Source: Moringa oleifera
Lineage: Eukaryota > Streptophyta > Magnoliopsida > Brassicales > Moringaceae
Assembly: GCA_021397835.1 (NCBI GenBank)
Contig: JAJFZO010000034.1
Coordinates: 2,234,501-2,298,500, forward strand
Direction: 5' to 3'
Length of the DNA stretch: 64,000 nucleotides
Notes under the pieces: generated by a model
What the model was told of the DNA's origin: nothing
What the model saw: only the letters and a program-made list of their open reading frames with translations
Database searches by the model: none
Made by a program: the position numbers and the translations under genes
In this document: in pieces, positions 11,301 through 21,160 of the stretch
Layout: each line of letters opens with the position of its first letter
How positions within the stretch are numbered: the stretch's first letter is position 1

Positions 11301-13720
11301 GCTGACTTTATCACTTGACATAAAATCAACATGTTTGTTCTGCAGCGAATAAGGAAAAGAAACATTTTGAATGTACTTGCAAGGAAACATATTAATTATT
11401 TTGCTCCATTTACAAGAATATTGATTGTAAGAAAAGAATGTATTCTATCTGTGTCAATCCGGTCAATAATACAATTAGCTGATTCTGTCAGTAGATGGTG
11501 GATATAGTTATTACTTTGTAGTCTGTAGTTATTCACTGGAATTTAACTCGTAGATGTCTTTATGTTGCACTAGACATATGACAGTGAATATTGTTTGTGT
11601 ATCAACATAATTTATGATAAATTCATGCTTTTCTGGAAAGTTTGGTGAATGTCCATCTTGCTGAATACAGGAAACAGTGTCTTACTTTTTGACATAAATA
11701 AATCGCTTTTGTAGTGTCCAACTATTTACTTGGTGGAGAGATTCAGGCCAGAGAATTTGTGACTCCTGTTGATGTCAAAGAAAATGGTCCTGTCGAGAGT
11801 TATGGTTTCCCGGGGCAACAATTGCAGCAGTCCCCTGCGTCTGAAAAAATTATGGACAACAATGCTGCTGAAGAGGCAAATGGCTCGCATCAGAATACAG
11901 TTAATGCTGTACAAGATCACCTGTTTGCTGTGGAGGAGCCTGTTGGGGAGCCCCAGAAGCACACCTATGCTTCCATAGTATGCACTAGCCTATGGTTACT
12001 TAAGTTTTATATACACATATCAATACACACACATGAATGTACGCATGTTTATGTTTGGAATGAGAGATTGATTGTTATCAGTAGCACTAATTTTTGTTTC
12101 CTGTTTTCATTTGCTGCAAGTTACGTGTTGCTAAGGGACAATCTGTGACAGTAGTCACTCCACAGCCTTCTGTTAACAAGAACAGCCCTCCTGCTTCTGA
12201 CTGGAATCATGTTTCACAAACCACTAACCAGCAACCTGTAGTGTTATCAAATGATAATGAAAAGTCTGGGGCAGACACTGTGGAGGAAGTTTCAGCCATA
12301 GAAGATGAAGGTTAATAGCTCTCATTATATTAACGGCTATTGCCTAGGGGCTAATATTTCATACATATTATAAGAAAGATCTCTAAAGCATCATTAAGAT
12401 TGTTATTATATCTTTTGCTTTATCAGATAAATATGTTTTCCTCTTTTAATTGTTTTTATTGCTGGAAACTAGCAAAATACTGGTTATCTATATCCAGTTG
12501 ATTGTTTAAGCCTCCACTCCTAAATATAATTTGTTGACTTGGTATTTTTTGACTGTTTCAGGAGAGATGAAGTCTGTTTATGTCAGAAGCTTACCTTCTC
12601 CTGTGTCCGAAACTGAAATTGAGGAAGAATTCAAGAAATTTGGTGAAATCAAGCTTAATGGAGTGGTCATTCGGAGCCGGAAGGTTCATTTGCTTAACAT
12701 GTTCTTGAACTGTACCACGAGTAGCTAACCTGCAATATTTACTAAAACTAAAATTTTACATGCAGGATGTTGGTGTTTGCTATGCATTTGTTGAATTTGA
12801 AGATATGAGTAGTGTTCAGAATGCAGTCAAGGTGTGAATCCACCAACCATTTCGAAGGCAAACTTTTGACCTGCTTATTCCATTGATTGATCTCTCCCTC
12901 CTCTCCAATCCCAAGAAAAGAGGGGGAAGAGAAAATATTTAATGATATTGCTTCTGTCTTGTTTTTAGTTATAATTCTCTAGATTTTTCAGCCTTCTAAT
13001 TTTCTGCCAAGCAGATTTTCTTTCCATCAGATCCGCTTGCTGACTTTCTTTTGAGACTTTATTTTTCTTCAATATTGGCTTTTTTTTTTTTTGGCTGCTA
13101 TCAACCCAATTTTATTCGTTTTTATGAATTTTATGGTTAAATTGTGTTTGGAGTAGACTAGCATGTGTATTAATTTAGACTTCTGTTCTCTTTATGTGTA
13201 GGCGGGTACTGCACAGGTTGCAGGAAGGCAGGTATACATTGAAGAGAGAAGACCAAACAGCAATATCCCATTTAGAGGAGGAAGTATGTCTCAATGTTTT
13301 TGGTGTTTATGGCATGGTCTCAAATCAAATGTACATGTATGATTGTTGTAAGGGCTTCAAAATTGTGTGTTTGTGTGTGTCTTTTTTGAGAAATATTTTA
13401 GCATCATGAAGCTGCCAGCTCTCATCATGTGCTTCTGATTGACCAGCTACTCCAGACAATAGTAACCTTTCAATGTTGACTGTTTTGTCATTCATATGTT
13501 TCAACCAGGAGGCAGGGGTAGAGGCAGAGGTAGCTACCATCCGGATGCTCCAAGAGGACGATTTGGCTCTCGAAGTTTTTGCCGGGGAAGTGGCCAGGAT
13601 CCAGCTGACCGGGACTACAACAGACCCAGAGTAAATGGTTTTTACAGGCCTAGTCCACGCCTGGACAGAGGTTTCTCAAGTCATCAAGTAACAAGAGGCG
13701 GACAAAATTCATTGGAGTAG
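8349..13720 (+). CDS. G3BP-like protein: NTF2-like domain, RRM and RGG tail
   Basis: Nine exons: 8349-8387, 8553-8687, 10959-11265, 11715-11977, 12121-12310, 12562-12683, 12766-12831, 13202-13283 and 13509-13720. All phases agree and the frame codes for 471 residues. Residues ~13-130 are an NTF2-like domain (VGTYFVGQYYHVLQQQPEFVH and the later FFLAPQEKGYFVLND). A long polar, low-complexity middle follows, then an RRM at about 315-395 (RNP2 VYVRSL, RNP1 CYAFVEF) and an Arg/Gly tail (RGRGRGRGSYHP). This is the design of animal G3BP/Rasputin and its plant homologues, cytoplasmic RNA-binding proteins linked to stress granules. Intron 2 is 2.3 kb and holds a MITE. The first donor (CAG|GTCCTC) is weak but needed for the frame. 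The start gives MATPYSIPVTAAQ. Converges on the TPR gene. Confidence 0.93.
9891..10576. mobile_element. Tourist-like (PIF/Harbinger) MITE in intron 2 of the G3BP-like gene
   Basis: The two ends form imperfect terminal inverted repeats: TGGCATGTTTGGTTCGTG at 9891 and CACGAACCAAATATTCCA ending at 10576 (the inverse reads TGGAATATTTGGTTCGTG). The element is flanked on both sides by TTA (9888-9890 and 10577-10579), the 3-bp target duplication typical of PIF/Harbinger elements. The interior is AT-rich, with several GGAATA/TATTCC words and no transposase frame. A second terminus-like word, GAACCAAACATGATAAG, occurs at about 10483, so the element may be nested or internally rearranged. Confidence 0.75.
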
Positions 13721-14989
13721 ATGTGTAGATGTACTGGAGGGAGGATCAAAATTCGGGTCCGGCCATTGCATCGCAGCTCATTACTTTTTTAGTTTGAAGA
13801 ATTATTAAATTAATGTTGTCAGGAGGCTAGGTTTCTAGAGAACTATCAAAATATGAATCACATTCTTTTTCTTGGAGGCCTTTCATGATGCTTTTTTCCT
13901 TTTTGAATGACTTCTTGATTTAATAGGTATCTCTGAAATTTTGGGCGCATTATTTTTAAGTAAATCTGGTGTTCTCTCTGATTTATGAAGCCTGTTTGAG
14001 TCAATTGAACTCTCAATGTATTCAATTTTGTATTTGTGGAAGATGCTGTTGAGCAAACAAAAAAAGGTCTGCATGGTCTGCATACTGCACATGGTAACTC
14101 TAATTTATATGGTTTCGTTGACCTTGGTGCTTTCATGGCCAAAAAGGTTCATCAGGTGCAGGATTTTTCTGGACTCTGTGCTCTGTATAATTCTTGTTTG
14201 CAGGACTGAGTGAACATTCCAGTGTTCAGCTCTCCAACCTGGTTTCATGTTCTACTCCTACAGCACTTTTGTTTTTTACATCCACAGCTTCCAAGCATGG
14301 AATGGTGAAATCCTGTCTGTGATAATTAACATTCCTTTCTAGGTTAACACTTGTTGCTGACATCTTCAGAGGTGCATTATGTTTATCCTAAGCTACAGGT
14401 GATAAAATGCTGTTTTGTTTATATGGCATACAGGTTCTGGAAGTTGTTTCAGTGTGGCTGCAGAGACACCTGAAAGGCTGTTCAAAAACTTCAAATTTGT
14501 GCTGGCAGAAGAAAAAAAACATAGCATAACCTGGAAAGGCTGGTTAATCTCTTCAAATTTGGGCAAGCAGATGAAGAAAAGCATAACTTTGTCTCTGCCC
14601 ACTGGGCCCTCCCCTGAAATGAATATGGCATACAGGTATTCTTTTATAGCTTAGTGTAGACTTTGAAGTCTAAGGAAAAGTTTAAGTATTGCTAAAGTAT
14701 TTAATGTATTATCTCACTATAAAGTTAGTATGCAGCATTACAAATTCATGAAGCTTAAAACACTTGGTTCTAGAAGTTATAGCTAGTGTCTGATTATACG
14801 TCTGAGCCAACCTGAACCATTTTGGCCCTTTTGTAGTGCTTTAAGAACCATTTTTATTGATTTTGGATGTCTGATATCTGTCAGCATGCATTCAGGAAGC
14901 CCTTATTAATGGTCTCTAAAGACAACAGATCAATTAAAAATATTTCAGACTTCAATTCGTGTAGCTTGCCAGGATAACAAGCTTAACTC
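13721..14989. other. convergent intergenic region with a local imperfect tandem duplication
   Basis: This region holds the 3' UTRs of the G3BP-like gene (plus) and the TPR gene (minus). No coding exon could be joined to either gene. Part of it (about 14421-14637) is duplicated and is listed separately. Confidence 0.5.
14421..14637 (+). repeat. imperfect local duplication (about 60-bp units plus a repeated 15-mer)
   Basis: The segment at 14469-14530 is echoed by 14531-14587. Both contain CTG(G)AAAGGCTG, then CTTCAAATTTG, then GCAGA(A/T)GAA, then GCATAAC, in the same order and spacing, with a small gap. The 15-mer ATATGGCATACAGGT occurs at 14421-14435 and again at 14623-14637, just outside the pair. 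No terminal inverted repeats are seen. Confidence 0.7.
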
Positions 14990-17525
14990 TTATTCTCCAC
15001 CACCAGTTAAACTGTAGAGTCTGACTGCTGGTGCAGCAATTTGTGCATTTGCAGTTGCTACAGCTTCTTCATTAGAAGGAACCTGGACTTTATTTTCCTG
15101 GCTTGTGCTGTCTTCTTCATCTTCTGTTTCCCACAGGAAACTAGCATATGCTGCTAGAACATGGCTGATAAAGAAGAAAAAATGTCAACAATTTCTTCCA
15201 TTAAGCATAGAAAAATACATTTGTCCTTTTAAGCCTATAATCTTTGCAAGCCTCATTCAAAATTCATTGCCCGTTTTGCTACTTTCCGGCCTTTCTGGAA
15301 GTCTTCAACATGACATGTTTTCTTCTTTGTCTTCTTTACAGAGTGTATATGCGATCATCTAACTACTACAAGTCAAGCAGATGCTCTATGCTTGCTGTAA
15401 AGTAGATCATGGTTCAAATGCAGACAACCTTCAATATTCATTGTCCATCAGGAGAGTAAAGAGATTCTGCAAAGATTTATACCTATTTCCAGGAGTAGCT
15501 TGAACTGCTTTGTCAAAGTAACAAGAGGCCTTGTTATGGTCCCGATGAAGATCCCAAACCAATTTGGCATATTGGGACATCATTTCACCATCCCCAGGAT
15601 CAGCTAGTATGGCACGCGAGTAGTATTCCTCTGCTCCTCCCAGGTCTCCCTTGATCTGTCATGAAGAAAGAACAATTACTGAGTAAGTGAAACATAAGTA
15701 CCCAGAAAAAATTATCATCTACATTAGCCTAAAATTTTACTACATGTATGTGAAAATAAGCTCTTTGGGCAGGGGGGAAATCAAAAGAGAAAGAGGAAAC
15801 ACAAGTGTCACCTGACAAAGGTATTGAGCATAGTTTCTTAGTACAAGAGAATTGCAAGGATCTTTCTCAAGCATGCTCCTATAGCACTCCTCCAGATTGC
15901 TCCTGTTGCTGTCAGCAGCTCCAGGTAAGTAGTCCAGATCATTCCCAACCCCAGCTGCCGGGTCTAATAATGGGCTAACCAGTTCAGCATCTTCTTTAGG
16001 GGCTGCTTTATCGACTTTATTTGCCTTCTCCTCTTCAATCTGTTTTAAATTTTGTAAGACTTGAAAGAGTTGTTATAGTTGATTCACAATTAAGGCTTCA
16101 TGCAAGTCATGAGAGGCACCTGATATCGTTCCAATTGTTCACTGCTTTCTTCTCCATCATCATCATCTATTTCCCAGAGGAAACTTGCATATGCTGCAAG
16201 AACATTGCTGGGAACAAGAAATGAAAAGTTCAATTTTCAAAGAATGAAGCACTAGCATTGTAGTTTTCAATGTCATTTAACAGTAGGCACCAATTCTTTC
16301 AATAGAACTGCAAGACAAACCTACTAACTGAATTATCTGCAGCTTCTTGAAGTGCAAGATTAAGGTCTATCCGCTTTCAAGAATCCAGATAGAGGAAGAA
16401 CTTACCTATCTTGAGGAGCAGCTCTAGCTGCACGTTGAAAGTAATGCAATGTTCTACGTTGGTCATGATGAAGCTGCCACACCAGCTTAGCATATTGCGA
16501 CAGAATTTCACCATCTTCAGGATCTGCTAGCGAAGCGCGATGATAATAGTCCTCTGCTCCATGAAGATCTCCCTTTGACTGCCATTAGAGTACATTATGC
16601 AAGAACAGAAAAAGAAAGTCAAAATGGTCAAAGTATAGAACTAGCAGAAACTGGATTAATTGACAATGGTAAAAGCAGGAGAGTCACTTATCACCTGTAA
16701 GAGCTGAGCATAGTTCCTGAGAAACAAAGGGTGGCATGGATGCTCATCAAGCAACTTCTTATAATACTCTTCAGCATCATCACTTTCGTCAAGATTAGGT
16801 GGACTTAAATCGACACCATCACCAACATTAAACCCGCAACCATCAATCCCAAGCCCTGCTGCAAGATACATGGGAGGACTAGCTGGTCGTTCAATTTCTT
16901 CCATGCTCAAACTGTGGATTCCATTGAATCCTTCTTCACCTTCATCATCTTCCTTAATCAACCCCATTGTCCTTTTCCTGAAACTGAACTCACCATGGTC
17001 AATACCTTCTATGTTCTCTCCAATTGTAACTGACCTCTCCAACGCTTCCCCTCTCAACAAATCTTGCTCAGCCCCTTCTTCAGCCTCGTCGACTGAATTA
17101 TATATCGAGAAAGACGGTGCAGGCCTCAACATTGTTTCGTGATGCTTAGAGAAAAACCTTTTCGGTGCACTCAAATTGCAAAACAACTCATCTGTATCAA
17201 AAGAACCAGAAGCGAATCTCTCCAAGCTCCCATCAGATCGAACTCTTCGAAATCCTTTGAGGGGCTTACCATCGATTTCTTGACTGGATGGAGAGAACCC
17301 AGAAGCTGGACGAGGCCTTAGAGACGAGCTGCACTGAAATGATGTGAAGAAGTGGTGGTTTGCAGAAGTATTGCTGAAGGAGAGCTTACTGTTATGGTGA
17401 TGATGAACCAGTGTCTCCTTACTGGTGCAGGATTCAGTGTGATCTCTGTTGGGACTATCGGAGGAGGGAGAGAGAATGGACGCAAGAAGTGGAGTTGATG
17501 AGCTCTTGAGGAGCATTCTGATCAA
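14990..17525 (-). CDS. TPR-like protein with two copies of a repeat module
   Basis: Six exons on the minus strand: 17525-16695, 16578-16406, 16207-16120, 16039-15812, 15655-15483 and 15164-14990; consistent phases, 555 residues. The N-terminal ~240 residues are Ser-rich and low complexity, starting MIRMLLKSSSTPLL, like a group of plant TPR-like proteins I recall as At1g80130 and relatives (about 300 residues). Then comes a half-TPR module: LLDEHPCHPLFLRNYAQLLQ, a helix pair with GDLHGAEDYYHRASLADPEDGE and YAKLVWQLHHD, and finally LAAYASFLWE. The same module is repeated downstream: LEKDPCNSLVLRNYAQYL, GDLGGAEEYYSRAILADPGDGE, YAKLVWDLHRD, LAAYASFLWE. The third exon of each module begins in the same phase, and the second exon is exactly 173 bases in both. 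TPR repeats normally mediate protein contacts; the partner is unknown. Confidence 0.9.
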
Positions 17526-19390
17526 TCTTAAATATCAATCCTCAGTCTCACCTTTGCTTGAGATTTCAGAATACTTTGGAGGCTCTGACCTGTGAATAAG
17601 AGGAGATAAAATAGTGATTCTATCATCATGGAAACAATTCTATATATAACAGAAAAACCTTTCCATTTATAGAATTTAATATTAGAGATCCCGAATGAGA
17701 TCGTAGCATTATGTAAAACCTCAATTTACAACATATAATAAATTACAAATTTTATTAAAAACCGACGAAAATAAAATCAAAATAATCATGTTACCTCGAG
17801 CTAATCATGATCAGCCTGATTACATACACTTTCATGATGTTATTAATTATTTAAATTTCATAAAAGATTATATATTTTTGTTTTTATTTTTTTGATAATT
17901 TAAATATATATATATATGACTTGAATGTCAAATTTTTTTCTTTTGATTTTATAAAATTTTCTAAGTTCTGACCTACTGAATCTGGTCTCAATCAGATTAA
18001 GTAGGAGACATTAATCAGAATAACACCAATATCAATCAGAAATGCTATCAATTTCTATCATAAAGAATTGCATGGTAAAAAGCAAATTAAATATCAATCT
18101 TTTCCAGGGAAAATTATAAAGAAAGTCAAAATTAGCAAGAAGATCGTGGAGGGCATCACGAGAAAGGTAGGATCCACATGAAATCCGATTTTGTGCAACA
18201 AGAAAGGCAATTTCTTGGAAACACTAATAGGTCACAAGACATGCATCTGTCACTTACTCAGGAGGCTTATGGGCTGACCAGAGCCCCAACAAGGCCATCT
18301 CACTGTTCCATTTTCCAGGCCACCAATTTAGGATCTAACCCATAACTTAGGCAATTTTTTATTCAAATTGCTAAATATATTTATTATAATTTTATTTTAT
18401 TATCAATTTTACTATTTAATGTGAATTAATAAAATTGTCACGATAATTTTAAATATTAATTATGTTTAAAGTTAATGATAGAATCTTATATCAAAATTAG
18501 GTAAATTATTGTTCGTTTTGGTATTGATTACTATTGATATACACGTATGATTAGAAAATGAATTTTGAATAATTAAAATATGTTTAAATTTTATAAAACA
18601 TCTTATTGATGGGTATGATTTTATCCATCTTTTAAGAATTTAAAAAATAAGAATACCAAATAATGTTAATCTTAATATTAAGGTGACACTTTGATCAAAT
18701 ATTGAGATAAGTTATATTTAATTCTCAAGCATTAATAATTAACATATTATATATTTTTAAAATTAACTTCTATGGAATTTAAAAGCCAAAAAGAAACACT
18801 AAATTCGCGAGCTGTCCAAAATCCCAAGGCCGGGTTTAAAAATAGGCTTGGGTCACAGAAATGGGTCTGGACCCTGAACCAAGCCCAAGTTACGCAAAAG
18901 CTGAAACAAACAATAACGGCAATAACCAAAACCTATTTATTTTTTAATAATTGATGAAGAGAATTTTTTTATAAAAAAAAAAAACTTTATTTACAAGTGA
19001 TGCACCGAAACGGCGGCGTTTTTTTGTTTGAACAGCTAAACGATTGACCATGTGGCAGTGGGAACTGGCGATGAAGGGCGTCCACGTTGCTGTGCTGTCG
19101 TTTCAAATATAGGAAGGTGTCCCCATGTGTTTCGCTGCTATTCTCTCCAAAATGCGTCCCTGTTTTCTCTCCCATCCTCATTTTGCTGTGCCTATCTCCC
19201 TCCTCACCCCGCTCCCCTTCATGTCCCCTTCGAGGAACGTGAAGGGGTTGCTCGTCCTCCTCCCCGCTCACGACTTCCCTTGTCACTTCGTTTTGGATGA
19301 AACACCGCCATCACCATCACCACCACCACCACCACAACCGTCATCGCCATTGTTATTGACCTCTAACATTGTCCAGAACAAGCAGCCGAT
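17526..19390. promoter_or_regulatory. divergent intergenic region between the TPR and C2-domain genes
   Basis: It contains the TPR gene promoter on the left, an AT-rich middle (17640-18780), and the promoter and 5' UTR of the C2 gene on the right. Near 18845-18885 is a small nested inverted repeat. From about 19010 the DNA becomes GC-rich, and a CAC/CCA trinucleotide run (about 19304-19350) sits 40-90 bases before the C2 start codon. I see no further gene. Confidence 0.5.
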
Positions 19391-21160
19391 ATGTCCAACA
19401 TGCTCGCGCCCTTCCAGCTCCTGGAGCTCAATGTAATATCGGGGCAGGACCTGGCCACTGTCTCCAACCACATGAAATCGTATGCGGTGGCCTGGGTGCA
19501 CCCCGATCGGAAGCTCACCACCCGGGTCGACCAGATTGGCCATAACAATCCGACATGGAACGACAAATTTGTTTTCCGGGTTGATGATGAGTTTCTTTAT
19601 ACTGACACGTCAGCCGTCATGATCGAGATCTACGCGCTCCATTGGTTCCGTGACATCCACGTAGGTACCGTTCGGGTGCTGGTGGGCAACCTGATTCCTC
19701 CTCATGCCCGACCACAGCAGCACCATCCTCCCCCGGGAATGAGGTTCTTGGCGCTTCAGGTGCGTAGGCCATCGGGGCGCCCGCAAGGAATTCTGAACAT
19801 CGGCGTGGCGCTGCTCAGCAGCTCTATGCGGAGCATGCCTCTGTACACGCAGATGAGCTCCTCCGCCGTCGGGTACCGCGATCTGATGGGCGAGGAAGAC
19901 CCGCATCTCCAGCATCTCCATCATAACAAGACCAGCTCGAAGAATCCTCAGTCCATCACTTCAAAGAACCCCCAGTCCATTGCTTCCAGGAACCCACGGT
20001 CCATCTCTTCCAAGCCTGAACTCCGGCGAACCAAGAGCGACACCAGCTCCATGATGGCCTCAGAGCTCAGGAGCAGAATGGTTAGGAGCGCCAAGACAAA
20101 CAGCAAGGCCGCCTCCGTCATCAACGGCTCAGAACTGGATGGCCCCTCATCAAAACAAAAGAAGAAGAAGAAGGACAACAAGGCCAGTTCTTCAAATGCC
20201 AGCTCCTTGATCGGCACCTCAGATAACATGTCGCCACCGGGTAAAAAGGAGAAATTCGACTCTGAATTTAGGAATCCACCAAACAGAACGCCGAAGAAGA
20301 AATTTAGCTCTTTCGACTCGGAGGTTGTGGACCCATCCATCAAGGAAAAGTCGGGTTATTTTGCGGAGGAGTCGAGTGGTGCGGACCTGCGCAAAACGCC
20401 CATGAGAACCCCAAAGCGGAAACCCATACCCAAAGATTACACTGAGTCCCCGTACCCATTCTCGAAGAACCGTGAATTCACTACGCCCAGGCGATCCAAC
20501 ATGGAACTGGGGACTCCGATGAGGTCAAATTTCAAGGGCACCCCCATGAAGTCCAATTTCAAGGGCACCCCCATGAAGTCCAACTTCCTGGCCACCCCCA
20601 TGAAGTCCCACCTCGAATTCGGGACCCCCATGAGGTCCAATTTGGGCAGGAGGCCCATCCTCACCGAATCCGAACTGGGTCCCTCGCCGTCCGAGGTGGC
20701 TGCGCAAATGGCCAAGGAAAGAGCCATCAAGTGCGCCAACGACGCCGAGAGTTCCATCGTCAGCGAGTGGAGCCTCGATGACTGCAGCGTGGAGGGCCTT
20801 CGCTCCAAGCTCGAAAGGTGGCGAACCGAGCTCCCACCGCTTTACGACCTCGGCGAGTTCTCCAGCTACAACACCAGCGAGGTAGAAGCACCAACAGGAG
20901 GAGCAGTGGGAACAGGCGGATCCGGAGCAGGAGCCGGAGGCGCCGGAGGCCGCAGCGTCAAGCACAAGAGCGCACAGCCCGATAAGCACAACAGGAGGCA
21001 CACCTATGGAACCGACGGCTTGTTTTCGTGCTTCAGCAATATATGTGGGTTGGAGTGCTCCATCGTATGCGGGTCTTCAGGGCCAGAAGGAGGTGGGAAG
21101 AGGAAGGGCAACAGTGGGCGGGCCCGCCAGAGCCCCTCATTGGCGAACTTGAAACCCTAG
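19391..21160 (+). CDS. C2-domain protein (plant SRC2/CaLB-like family)
   Basis: Intronless gene, 589 residues, clearly GC-richer than its surroundings. Residues ~6-125 form a C2 fold of the plant SRC2-like type (LLELNVISGQDLATVSNH, then NPTWNDKFVFRVDDEF). Most of the aspartates that bind calcium in classic C2 domains are missing, so lipid or protein binding may not need calcium (inference). The middle is long, Ser/Lys-rich and probably disordered: a Lys run near residues 253-262 may be a nuclear signal, and five TPM(K/R)S repeats occupy residues ~375-418. A Gly-rich stretch (about 503-520) and a short Cys-containing end (FSCFSNICGLECSIVCGS) follow. It resembles Arabidopsis CaLB-domain proteins I recall as At1g04540 and At2g33320. 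The start at 19391 is chosen; Met4 is an alternative. Confidence 0.9.
   Translation: MSNMLAPFQLLELNVISGQDLATVSNHMKSYAVAWVHPDRKLTTRVDQIGHNNPTWNDKFVFRVDDEFLYTDTSAVMIEIYALHWFRDIHVGTVRVLVGNLIPPHARPQQHHPPPGMRFLALQVRRPSGRPQGILNIGVALLSSSMRSMPLYTQMSSSAVGYRDLMGEEDPHLQHLHHNKTSSKNPQSITSKNPQSIASRNPRSISSKPELRRTKSDTSSMMASELRSRMVRSAKTNSKAASVINGSELDGPSSKQKKKKKDNKASSSNASSLIGTSDNMSPPGKKEKFDSEFRNPPNRTPKKKFSSFDSEVVDPSIKEKSGYFAEESSGADLRKTPMRTPKRKPIPKDYTESPYPFSKNREFTTPRRSNMELGTPMRSNFKGTPMKSNFKGTPMKSNFLATPMKSHLEFGTPMRSNLGRRPILTESELGPSPSEVAAQMAKERAIKCANDAESSIVSEWSLDDCSVEGLRSKLERWRTELPPLYDLGEFSSYNTSEVEAPTGGAVGTGGSGAGAGGAGGRSVKHKSAQPDKHNRRHTYGTDGLFSCFSNICGLECSIVCGSSGPEGGGKRKGNSGRARQSPSLANLKP
20514..20645 (+). repeat. 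coding minisatellite, five units of 27-30 bp
   Basis: Five head-to-tail units inside the C2-domain gene each encode TPM(K/R)S(N/H)(F/L) followed by two to four variable residues. Units two and three share nearly all of ACCCCCATGAAGTCCAA. The unit lengths are multiples of three, so the copy number could change without breaking the frame. Confidence 0.85.

Noticed and set aside
10944..11390. Minus-strand open frame of 148 codons
   Set aside because: Antisense shadow of exon 3 of the G3BP-like gene, which has clear NTF2-domain coding sense on the plus strand.
15105..15362. Plus-strand open frame near the TPR gene 3' end
   Set aside because: Antisense to exon 6 and intron 5 of the TPR gene.
19948..21001. 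Long minus-strand open frames within the C2 gene
   Set aside because: They are shadows produced by GC-rich, biased codons of the plus-strand gene and have repetitive translations without domain features.
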